Shown here piece after piece: positions 52,868 to 60,742 of a stretch of DNA of 64,000 nt; the first letter of the stretch is position 1; every line of letters starts with the position of its first letter. The stretch is from Methylobacterium frigidaeris. Its GTDB lineage: Bacteria > Pseudomonadota > Alphaproteobacteria > Rhizobiales > Beijerinckiaceae. The position numbers were made by a program, and so were the translations under genes. The stretch lies in the NCBI RefSeq assembly GCF_022179185.1, contig NZ_BPQJ01000009.1:1-64000 (forward strand), written 5' to 3'. Below the pieces are notes generated by a model. That model did no database searches. It was not told where the DNA came from and saw nothing but the letters and a program-made list of their open reading frames with translations.

Positions 52868-53063
52868 GGCTCGTCGCTCATCAGCCACGACCTCGCGGTG
52901 GTCGATCACGTCGCCGACCGGGTCGCCGTGATGCTCGGGGGCCTGGTCGAGACCGGGCCGCGGGCGCGTCGCCGGCCGCCCGCTCCATCCCTGCACGCAA
53001 CAGCTCCTCGGTGCGGTGCCGGGCCATCGCGACCGCCCGGGCGCTCCTCTAGGCGACTCGTGA
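52868..53063 (+). pseudogene. Peptide ABC transporter ATPase C-terminal remnant, frameshifted
   Basis: SSLISHDLAVVDHVADRVAV then MLGGLVETGPRAR, frame change, and VAGRPLHPCTQQLLGAVPGH. These are the switch histidine region and the HPYT-like tail of DppD/OppF ATPases. Walker A and B parts are absent. A one-base shift near 52966 separates the two pieces. Confidence 0.75.
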
Positions 53064-53754
53064 CGAGGTCGACGACGAGGCCGGGGCGATCGGGGGGGCG
53101 GATGCCGCTTCGTTCCCCCCTCCACCCTGGCGACGGGGCTCTGCAGCGCCGAGGCCCCGCCGTTGCGCTCCGCTGCCCCCGATCCTGCGGCGGGTGCCGC
53201 CATCCCGGAAAATGCGGATGCCTGGAGTGACGGCGCCACGAAAAGATCATCCTCCGACTTCCGCGATATATAGCAATACAAATCTATCGACTTGCGCCTT
53301 TCGGCCATCTTATCATTCCGCCAAAACGCGGGCCGGTGCCGTCCCTATTCGAGTAAGAGGAATGACTGCGATGAGCCTGTGGCCGTGCCAGCCGTCTCGC
53401 CCGGCTCTAGAACGCGTCGACACGGCGGCGGGCAGGAGCGCCGGCGGGGTCAGCCTCGGCGATGCCGCTCGGCGAAGCGCGGCCGACGACCGGAGCGACG
53501 CTCGGCGGGGAGACGGGGCGGCCGACGACGACCGGCAGCGGTCGCAGCGGCTGGCGGCCGCCAAGCAGTTCGACCTCGACGGCCAGATCGGCTGAGCCCG
53601 TCCCGACCCACTCCCTCGACGTGGTCGGCCTCCCGGCGAACGGGACTTCGTCCGTCCTCGGCACGGTGCTCGCCGTACCGGAAGGTCCGCCGCGCACGGT
53701 GTTCGGGTCGGATGTCGGCGGCCTCGACCCCTCACCCCTGGAAGAGCGTACGAC
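53064..53754. other. Degenerate region, nothing recognised
   Basis: Arg/Gly/Ala-rich open frames with no family resemblance. An AT-richer patch at 53250-53300 is the only compositional change. Likely decayed DNA between two ABC-gene remnants. Confidence 0.45.
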
Positions 53755-53976
53755 ATGAGGCTCACCAGACGCTCCTTCGGCACCGGGACGGCCGCGGCCC
53801 TCGCGGCTATCGCGACAGGGAGCCCGGCCCGGGCCGACCGCGTCCTGCGCGTCGGCTGCCAGAGGTACGGCACGATGCTGCTGCTGAAGGCCCTCGGCTT
53901 CCGGGCCGAGTGGCGGGAATTCCCAGGCGGCAAGGGCACATTTCAGCTTCAGCCCTCCAGCTTCAGCCCTCCCTGA
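53755..53976 (+). pseudogene. Truncated SsuA-like sulfonate-binding protein gene
   Basis: 73 codons: MRLTRRSFGTGTAAALAAIA signal (twin-arginine-like), then ADRVLRVGCQRYGTMLLLKA and AEWREFPGGKG, as in the N-terminus of aliphatic-sulfonate receptors (~320 residues). After PGGKG the frame runs into an imperfect 14-bp tandem repeat (CTTCAGCCCTCCAG, 53947-53973) and stops. Only the first fifth remains. Confidence 0.7.
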
Positions 53977-54949
53977 GCGCGCTGGGCGGGCGGTCGTGCA
54001 AGCGTCCCCAGGCCCGGCGGAGCTGGCGCGGCGAGGCGAAGCCCGCCCGCTCGGCCACCCGCTCCATGTCGAGGCGGGTCTGGGCGAGGAGGTCGCGGGC
54101 CAAAGCCACCCTCAAGGAGTTGACGTAAGTCGGCAGGCTCATCCCGGCATGGCGGTTGAACAGCCGCGAAAGGTGGCGCGGGCTGGTGGCGGCGATGTCG
54201 GCGAGCGCCTCCAGGCTCCAGGCCCGGGCCGGATCGGCACTCACCGCGTCCTGGACCCGGTGGATCGCCGGGTGGAGGTGGTTGCGCCCGTCGAGCCAGG
54301 GCGAGAGCTGCGGGTCGTTGCCGGCCCGGCGCAGATAGACCACGAGGTAGCGCGCCACTGCCGCCGCGCAGGCCGGATCGACGAGGCGCGCCACCAGATG
54401 CAGCATCAGGTCGATGCCGGCGGTGATGCCGGCGCTGGTCAGCCGCTCGCGGTCCTCGACGAACAGGCGGTCCTCCAACACCCGCGCCGCGGGGGCGAGC
54501 GCCGCGAGTTCGGCGCAGGCTGCGTGGTGCGTGGTGCAGGCATGCCCGTCGAGGAGCCCGGCCCGGGCCGCCAGCAGGGCGCCGGAGCAGATCGAGACCA
54601 GGCGGTGGCCTGGTCGCACGGTCGCCCGCAGCCAGGCGACGATCGCGGCCTCGGCGGCCCGCTCGTGCTCGCCGGGGGGCGAGGGATCGTCCAGAACCAG
54701 CTCCGCCGTGCCGGCGAGCACCACGGTCGCCCGCTCCGGCAGAGGATCGGGCAGGGGGCCGAGGCCCGCGAGGGCGAGCCCGGTCGAGCTCGTGACCTGG
54801 GGGCACGGCCCGACATGACTGACGCGGAACCGCACCCGGTCCTGAAGCAGGTTGGCCTTGCGCAGCACCTCGACGGGTCCGGCCGCGTCGAGGAGCAGGG
54901 TGCGCGGTGGGCACACCACCACGACCGGGATCTCGGTCGGCGCGCTCAC
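53963..54949 (-). CDS. GlxA-type AraC-family regulator (DJ-1/PfpI + AraC HTH)
   Basis: 328 residues. N-terminal DJ-1/PfpI-like domain (IPVVVVCPPRTLLLDAAGPV, RLVSICSGALLAARAGLLDG with the elbow Cys); C-terminal AraC DNA-binding domain (SLEALADIAATSPRHLSRLF, MERVAERAGFASPRQLRRAW). The GTG start at 54949 overlaps the upstream isochorismatase stop as GTGA, so the two are translationally coupled. Likely regulates its own operon. Confidence 0.9.
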   Translation of the reverse strand: MSAPTEIPVVVVCPPRTLLLDAAGPVEVLRKANLLQDRVRFRVSHVGPCPQVTSSTGLALAGLGPLPDPLPERATVVLAGTAELVLDDPSPPGEHERAAEAAIVAWLRATVRPGHRLVSICSGALLAARAGLLDGHACTTHHAACAELAALAPAARVLEDRLFVEDRERLTSAGITAGIDLMLHLVARLVDPACAAAVARYLVVYLRRAGNDPQLSPWLDGRNHLHPAIHRVQDAVSADPARAWSLEALADIAATSPRHLSRLFNRHAGMSLPTYVNSLRVALARDLLAQTRLDMERVAERAGFASPRQLRRAWGRLHDRPPSALREG

Positions 54950-55506
54950 GCGGCGCGGCGGATGGCCGGCCCGGCCAGCGCCTCCTCGACCGTGGCGATG
55001 CGGGCGAAGCGCCCGGCGAGGACCAGCTCGGTGCGAGCCCGGATCTCGGCGGCGCTCCAGCGCCGCCCGGCGGCATCCGTCATGGCGAAGGTCAGGGTCG
55101 CCTCGGCGACGTAATCGACGGAGTAGCCGAGATCCGAGGCGTGGCGGGTCGTGGTCTCGCAGCACTGCTCGGTGCGGATGCCGCTGACGATCAGCCGGCG
55201 GATGCCGTTCTGGTTCAGCCAGACCTCGAGCCCGCTGCCGACGAGCGCGCTGTGGCGCCGCTTGTGGAACACCGCGTCCGGCGTCAGCCGCAGGGGTTCC
55301 AGGGTGCGGACATGGCCGGAGGCGAGGGAGAACGGCCCCTGGTCCTCGACGTGGAAGACCTGCAGCACGGGGACGTTTCGCGCCACCGCGCCGTCGATCA
55401 GGGCCTGGCTCCGGTCGAGGAAGGGCGCCAGGTCGGCCTCGTCCCAGTAGGGGCGGTGGCGAAAGGAATCCTGGACGTCGATGACGAGGAGGGCGGTGTC
55501 CGGCAT
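54946..55506 (-). CDS. Isochorismatase-like cysteine hydrolase
   Basis: 186 residues. Catalytic triad of the family: Asp in ALLVIDVQDSF, Lys in VFHKRRHSAL, Cys in GIRTEQCCETT, after a cis-peptide-type turn. Hydrolyses an amide or similar bond; substrate unknown. ATG 55506 starts directly at the first strand. Overlaps the GlxA-type regulator. Confidence 0.9.
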   Translation of the reverse strand: MPDTALLVIDVQDSFRHRPYWDEADLAPFLDRSQALIDGAVARNVPVLQVFHVEDQGPFSLASGHVRTLEPLRLTPDAVFHKRRHSALVGSGLEVWLNQNGIRRLIVSGIRTEQCCETTTRHASDLGYSVDYVAEATLTFAMTDAAGRRWSAAEIRARTELVLAGRFARIATVEEALAGPAIRRAA

Positions 55507-55606
55507 GGGCTTGATCCTTAGCGGGTGGGACGGCGCCAGGATAGGCGCCGCCCCGGATCCCGAAAGGCCGCGTCCGGACCGGAAGCGGACGAAAAAGGAC
55601 AGCGCG

Positions 55607-55972
55607 TCAGTGAGGCCGGAAGACGCGCAGCCGGTGCCCGTTGGGATCGAGGGCCACGAAGGTGCGGCCGAAATCCATGTCGGTCGGCGCCTGGAGGATC
55701 GGCAGGCCGCGGGAGGCCCATTCCGCATGCGTGGTCTCGAGGGCGGCGTCGTCCGCCACCGTGACGGCGATCTCGGTCCCGCCGCCGGCTACTGTGGCGG
55801 CCGGCACGACGGTGTGGCGGGACCACAGGCCGAGCTTCAGCCCGCCCTCGAAGGCGAACAGCACGAAGGTCGGGCCTGCCTCGACCGGGGTGAGGCCGAG
55901 CAGTGCGGCGTAGAAGCGGCCGCTCGCCTCGGGGTCGTCGACGTAGAGAAGGGTGTAGGTCGGCTGGAGCAT
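55607..55972 (-). CDS. VOC-superfamily (glyoxalase/bleomycin-resistance-like) protein
   Basis: 121 residues with the paired beta-alpha-beta-beta-beta layout. YTLLYVDDPEASGRFYAALL, GPTFVLFAFEGGLKLGLWSR, MDFGRTFVALDPNGHRLRVF, ending in the ALDPNGHRLR motif typical of the family. Could be a metal-dependent lyase/dioxygenase or a binding protein. Directly downstream of the WYL regulator (69 bp), probably its target. Confidence 0.9.
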   Translation of the reverse strand: MLQPTYTLLYVDDPEASGRFYAALLGLTPVEAGPTFVLFAFEGGLKLGLWSRHTVVPAATVAGGGTEIAVTVADDAALETTHAEWASRGLPILQAPTDMDFGRTFVALDPNGHRLRVFRPH

Positions 55973-56041
55973 CGTCGGGGTTCCGTCTGGTGCGACGCCC
56001 CGGGCATAGGTGGTCCCGCTGACAGATTCCGGCAGCAGCGA

Positions 56042-56731
56042 TCAGGGGGCGGGCGCGATGCCCTGAACGGCGCGCCAGTCCCGCAGCAGGGCGTGGCGGC
56101 TGCGGGGATAGCGCTCACCGGTGAGAGTCAGGGCCTCCATTCGGTCGGTGCGGAAATGGCGGAAATCGTCCCGCGCCTCGCACCAGGCGACGGCGACCCG
56201 CACCCGCTCGAAGAAGCCGAGGGCGAAGGGCCAGATCACCCGCTCCGACCCCGCTCCGCCGGCGTCGCGGTAGCGGATCGCCACCTTGTGCTGCGCCCGG
56301 ATGGCGCCGCGCAGGGCCGATAGGTCGATGCCGTCCGGCGCCGTATCCGCGGGACCGACCATCAGGGCGGAGGCGTCGAGCCGCTCGCGCAGGTCGGACG
56401 GCAGGATTGCGGCGATCTTCGCCAGGGCGTCGCTCGCGGCCGCCGCGAGGGGCGTGTCGGCGCGCCCCGCCACCCAGCGCATGCCGAGGACCAGCGCCTC
56501 GATCTCCTCCTCGCGAAACATCAGCGGCGGCAGGGTGAAGCCTGGGCGCAGGACGTAGCCGAGGCCCGGCTCGCCCTCGACCGGCGCTCCTTGCGCCTGG
56601 AGGCTGGCGATGTCGCGATAGAGGGTGCGCAGGCTGACGCCGGTCTCCTGCGCCAGCTGCCGGCCGCTGACCGGGGCACGGTGGCGGCGCAGGACCTGGA
56701 TGAGGTCGAGCAGGCGTTCGGCACGGGACAT
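56042..56731 (-). CDS. WYL-domain transcriptional regulator (YafY-like)
   Basis: 229 residues from ATG 56731; an in-frame GTG four codons upstream is less likely. N-terminal HTH_11 (RLLDLIQVLRRHRAPVSGRQ, LAQETGVSLRTLYRDIASLQ), then a WYL-like domain (LRGAIRAQHKVAIRYRDAGG, VIWPFALGFFERVRVAVAWC, RTDRMEALTLTGERY). Such proteins sense nucleotides or other ligands. Upstream of the VOC gene on the same strand. Confidence 0.9.
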   Translation of the reverse strand: MSRAERLLDLIQVLRRHRAPVSGRQLAQETGVSLRTLYRDIASLQAQGAPVEGEPGLGYVLRPGFTLPPLMFREEEIEALVLGMRWVAGRADTPLAAAASDALAKIAAILPSDLRERLDASALMVGPADTAPDGIDLSALRGAIRAQHKVAIRYRDAGGAGSERVIWPFALGFFERVRVAVAWCEARDDFRHFRTDRMEALTLTGERYPRSRHALLRDWRAVQGIAPAP

Positions 56732-56825
56732 GGATTCGGGCACTCGCAGCGAAGCGGATTCCGCGTCTTGGCAGACGGAGCGCCGCGACGGAATGCCCCC
56801 ACTCGAAGGTCTTCGGCCGGACGGC

Positions 56826-57440
56826 TCAGCGCGCCGCGACCACCGCGACGCCGGCCCCGACCATCACTCCGCCGGCAACGCGGTTCGCCCGCCGGACGGC
56901 CCGACGGGTGCGCAAGGCGCGGCGCAGCCGGCCGGCCAGGACGACGTGGCCGCCGATCACCAGAGCCTCGACCCCCAGGATGATGCCGGCGAGGATCCCG
57001 ACCTGCGCCGGAGCGAGGGTGGCGCCGACCACGTTCGGCAGCAGGGCGAGGTAGAACAGCGGCATCTTCGGGTTGCCGAGGTTGAGGGCGAGGCCGGTGA
57101 GGACGCTCGCCGCCAAGCCGGGCCGTGTCCCGGCCATGCGCTCCGCCGGCAGCACGGGCGCCGCGGTCCAGAGGCGGATTCCGGCCCAGACCAGGTAGGC
57201 GGCGCCGAGGTAGCGCAGGATCGTCATCACCATTCCCATCTCCTGCGCCACGACCGCGAGCCCGCCGGCAGCGAGGACCAGGACGGCCAGGATGCCGGCC
57301 ACCATGCCGAACCCGTAGGCGAGGCCCGCGGCCGGCCCGTGCGACAGGGTGCGGGCGACGATGGTCATGTTGTCGGGCCCGGGGCTCGCGGCGAAGACCA
57401 GGAAGGCGGCCGCGAAGGCGAGAAGGGTCGTGAGATCCAT
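56826..57440 (-). CDS. LysE/RhtB-family exporter
   Basis: 204 residues, about six transmembrane helices. ASPGPDNMTIVARTLSHGPA is the family signature in the first loop; GAAYLVWAGIRLW and NLGNPKMPLFYLALLPNVV follow. Likely exports amino acids or related metabolites. Confidence 0.93.
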   Translation of the reverse strand: MDLTTLLAFAAAFLVFAASPGPDNMTIVARTLSHGPAAGLAYGFGMVAGILAVLVLAAGGLAVVAQEMGMVMTILRYLGAAYLVWAGIRLWTAAPVLPAERMAGTRPGLAASVLTGLALNLGNPKMPLFYLALLPNVVGATLAPAQVGILAGIILGVEALVIGGHVVLAGRLRRALRTRRAVRRANRVAGGVMVGAGVAVVAAR

Positions 57441-57505
57441 CAGGCGCGCCTACTTCGACGTGAGCACGAAGTCCGTACAAGAACCGGGCCAGACCTGCCG
57501 CAGGA

Positions 57506-58678
57506 TCAGCCCTGCGCCGTGGCCAGAAGCTGGCGCCGCTGTCCGCGCCGCAGGCCCAGCAGCAGGACGAGGGCCGTTCCGGCCGCGGCGGCGCCCGCCA
57601 GCGACACTGCCGGGAAGCCGAGACCCGCATCGATCACCCCGCCGCCGAGGGCGGCCCCGATCGCGTTGCCGAGGTTGAAGGCGCCTATATTCATCGCCGA
57701 GGCGAGGTTCGGGGCCGCAGCCGCCGCGCTCACCACCCTCATCTGGAGCGGCGGGACGATGGTGAAGCTCGCGACACCCCACAGGAAGATCAGCGGCACG
57801 CAGGCGATCGCCGAGCGCATGCCCGCCGCGAACAGGACCAGGAGTACGATGAGGCTCACCAGCGAGCCGAGCAGCGTGCCGTCGAGCGAGCGGTCGGCCA
57901 GGCGCCCGCCGAGCCAGTTGCCGGCGGTGAGTCCCAGTCCGTAGACGACCAGCATCGCCGTGACGAAGGCGGATCCCGCCCCGGTCTCCACCCGCAGGAT
58001 CGGCGCGATGTAGGTGAAGACGGTGAACATCGCGCTGGCGCCGAGCACGGTCAGCAACAGGGCCGAGAGGACGGAGCCGTGCCGCAGGGTGCGCATCTCG
58101 GCACGCATGTCGGTGCCGGCCTCCACCGGAAGGGGCGGCAGCGAAAGCCGCAGCGCCAGCATGGCGGCCCCGCCGATCGCCGCGATGCCCAGGAACGCGA
58201 TGCGCCAGCCCAGCGTCTCGCCGATCCAGGCCGCGAGCGGCACGCCGCCGACCGTCGCCACAGTCAGGCCCGAGAACATCGCGGCGACCGCCGAGGCGCG
58301 TCGCTGCGGCGGCACCACGCCCGCCGCGACGACCGCGCCGACGCCGAAGAAGGCGCCGTGGTTGAACGAGGTGACGACCCGCGCCGCCAGGAGCGTGCCG
58401 TAGCCGCCGGCCAATCCCGAGAGGAGATTGCCGAGGGTGAAGACGCCCATCAGGCCGATCAGCAGGGTGCGGCGGGGCGTGCGGGCGAAGAGCAGGGTCA
58501 TCAGCGGCGCGCCGACGAGGACGCCCACGGCGTAGGCGCTGACCAGGAGGCCTGCCGCCGGGATCGAGACCCCGAGATCGGCGGCGATGGTCGGCAGCAT
58601 GCCCATCGGGGCGAATTCGGTGACCCCGATGCCGAAGGCGCCGATCGCGAGCGCCAGCAGGGGTGGGTTGATCGTCAT
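57506..58678 (-). CDS. MFS transporter, DHA1-type efflux family
   Basis: 390 residues, twelve predicted helices. LLALAIGAFGIGVTEFAPMG begins helix 1; GVLVGAPLMTLLFARTPRRT is the loop 2-3 motif; GVGAVVAAGVVPPQRRASAV and WLGGRLADRSLDG mark further loops. ATG 58678 is chosen since upstream codons are polar and non-homologous. Divergent from a LysR gene 96 bp away that probably controls it. Confidence 0.93.
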   Translation of the reverse strand: MTINPPLLALAIGAFGIGVTEFAPMGMLPTIAADLGVSIPAAGLLVSAYAVGVLVGAPLMTLLFARTPRRTLLIGLMGVFTLGNLLSGLAGGYGTLLAARVVTSFNHGAFFGVGAVVAAGVVPPQRRASAVAAMFSGLTVATVGGVPLAAWIGETLGWRIAFLGIAAIGGAAMLALRLSLPPLPVEAGTDMRAEMRTLRHGSVLSALLLTVLGASAMFTVFTYIAPILRVETGAGSAFVTAMLVVYGLGLTAGNWLGGRLADRSLDGTLLGSLVSLIVLLVLFAAGMRSAIACVPLIFLWGVASFTIVPPLQMRVVSAAAAAPNLASAMNIGAFNLGNAIGAALGGGVIDAGLGFPAVSLAGAAAAGTALVLLLGLRRGQRRQLLATAQG

Positions 58679-58774
58679 GGAAGGCTCCCGGTTGTTCCGG
58701 GTCGGCATTGTCTTGACGGACCGCAGGGGCGGTAGTCAGGCTCTCGGACCAGGATCTGTGCGCCGGAGTCACGA

Positions 58775-59689
58775 ATGCCGCGGGAAGCGACCGACCGGGC
58801 CGGGGAGATGGCGGCCTTCGCCGCCGTGGTCCGGGCCGGCAGCCTGTCGGGCGCCGCTCGCGCCCTCGGCCTGACCCCGTCCGCCGTCAGCCGCATCGTG
58901 GCGCGGATCGAGGCGCGACTCGGGGTGCGCCTGATCGTGCGCACGACGCGCAGCCTGCATCTCACGGCGGAGGGAGAAGCCTATGCCCGGGCGGCGTCCC
59001 GGGTGCTGGCCGACCTCGACGAGGTCGAGAGCACCATCGCCGATCAGGCCTCACCGCGCGGCAAGGTCCGCGTCAGCGCCGCCACCGCCCATGGTCGTTT
59101 GGTCGTCGTGCCGCTGCTGGCGGAGTTCGTCGCGCGCTATCCTGAGATCACCGTGGAGATCGATCTCAGCGATCAGATCGCGGACGTGCTCGGCGGGAGG
59201 GTCGACGTGGCGGTCCGCTTCGGCCCCCTCGCCGACAGCCCGCTGACGGCCCGCCGCCTCGGCGAGACCGGTCGGATGGTGGTTGCGGCGCCTTCCTACC
59301 TCGCCCGGGCCGGCGTGCCGCGGGTCCCGGCCGATCTCGCGCGGCACAACTGCCTCGATTTCAGCTTCCGGCGAATCGAGCCCGGCTGGCCCTTCCGCGA
59401 GGCGGGACGCGACGTCCTGCTCCCGGTCCGGGGCAACCTCACGGCCAATAGCGGCGAGACGCTGGTGCAGCTCGCGGTCCAGGGGGTCGGCATCACCCGG
59501 GTGGGAAGCTTCCATATCGGCGAGGAGGTGGCGAGCGGTCAGCTCGTCCCTCTCCTCGAAGCCTACAATCCGCAGGATCGCGAGGGCATCCACGCGGTGT
59601 TCGTCGGCGGCGCGACGACGCCGGCGCGGGTGCGCGTCCTGGTTGATTTCCTGGCCGAGCGGATGCGCACCCGGGCACGCGACGGCTGA
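58775..59689 (+). CDS. LysR-family transcriptional regulator
   Basis: 304 residues. HTH: MAAFAAVVRAGSLSGAARAL followed by GLTPSAVSRIVARIEARLGV. Effector domain of the class with LVQLAVQGVGITRVGSFHIG near the end. Divergent from the MFS gene, the classic arrangement for a LysR regulator and its efflux target. Confidence 0.93.
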   Translation: MPREATDRAGEMAAFAAVVRAGSLSGAARALGLTPSAVSRIVARIEARLGVRLIVRTTRSLHLTAEGEAYARAASRVLADLDEVESTIADQASPRGKVRVSAATAHGRLVVVPLLAEFVARYPEITVEIDLSDQIADVLGGRVDVAVRFGPLADSPLTARRLGETGRMVVAAPSYLARAGVPRVPADLARHNCLDFSFRRIEPGWPFREAGRDVLLPVRGNLTANSGETLVQLAVQGVGITRVGSFHIGEEVASGQLVPLLEAYNPQDREGIHAVFVGGATTPARVRVLVDFLAERMRTRARDG

Positions 59690-59733
59690 CTCCCCTGACG
59701 GAAAGCGGAGGCGGCCGACGAAGATCGGCCCCG

Positions 59734-60630
59734 TCAGTGCTGCCCGACCTCGCCCAGATGCGTCAGCAGCGCCTCCGCCACCTTGTCCGGCGCTTCCCGG
59801 GTCGGGAAATGGCCGACGCCCTCCAGCTCCACCTGCCGGTACGGCCCGGTGAAATGCTGCGCCTGGCCCGCGAACGAGGCTGGGAGCAGGCAGGTGTCGG
59901 TTGCGCCATGGATCACCAGGGTCGGCACCGCGATGCTGCTCGCCTCCTCCGCCACCTGTCTCAGCTCGGCAAAGCGGGGATCGGGCGCGTCGGCGCCCCA
60001 GCGCGAGCGGTAGAAGTTGAGGGTGACCGCAGCCCAGTCCGGGTTCTGGAACGACGGGGCGGTCTTGCCGAAGGTGTCGTCGGTGAACCAGGGACCGGGC
60101 GGGCTCCAGGCCACCCACTGCTCGCGGGCGAAGGCGAGGGGGTTCTCGCGGACGAAGGCGGTGCCCGGCTCGGTGTTCATGAACCACTGGTACCAGAAGG
60201 CCCGCACCTGCGGCAGCGGCGGCACGCCGATGCGGCCGGGCGCCCACGGCACCGAGAGGGCGGCGATGGAGGCGACGCGCTGCGGCCGTGCCGCGGCGAG
60301 CAGGTAGGCGACGCGGGCACCCCAGTCGTGGCCGATGACCGGCAGGCGCGAGAACCCTAAGCCGTCCATGAAGGCGAGGATGTCGGTGGCGAGCGCCGCC
60401 GTCTCGCCGGTCTTCGGGCCTTCAGGATTGATGAATTTGGTCGGCCCGCAGCCGCGCCAGTACGGCACGATGGTGCGCCAGCCGGCCGCGTTCAGCTTCG
60501 GCACCACGCCGTCATAACTGCGCGGATCGTCCGGCCAGCCGTGCAGCAGCAGCACCGGCTGGCCCATGTCCGGCCCCGAGGCCTCGTAGGTGATCTCGAC
60601 CTCGCCGGCCGTGACGCTGTTGACGTCCAT
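59734..60630 (-). CDS. Alpha/beta hydrolase, epoxide-hydrolase-like
   Basis: 298 residues. LLLHGWPDDPRSYDGVVPKL contains the HGW oxyanion motif; the nucleophile elbow is VIGHDWGARVAY (Asp, as in epoxide hydrolases and haloalkane dehalogenases); acid in GATDTCLLPAS; catalytic His in GVGHFPTREAPDKVAEAL. ATG 60630 fits the family start; the frame runs on upstream without similarity. Substrate unknown. Confidence 0.92.
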   Translation of the reverse strand: MDVNSVTAGEVEITYEASGPDMGQPVLLLHGWPDDPRSYDGVVPKLNAAGWRTIVPYWRGCGPTKFINPEGPKTGETAALATDILAFMDGLGFSRLPVIGHDWGARVAYLLAAARPQRVASIAALSVPWAPGRIGVPPLPQVRAFWYQWFMNTEPGTAFVRENPLAFAREQWVAWSPPGPWFTDDTFGKTAPSFQNPDWAAVTLNFYRSRWGADAPDPRFAELRQVAEEASSIAVPTLVIHGATDTCLLPASFAGQAQHFTGPYRQVELEGVGHFPTREAPDKVAEALLTHLGEVGQH

Positions 60631-60742
60631 GGGCAACGCTCCCGCTTGTAAGTGCGAAGGGCCGGACCAAAGGTCCCGCTTGCACACGCAAAGGGCGGGA
60701 CCCGAAGGCCCCGCCCTTGCTCCCCTTCCGTGACGAGATGGG

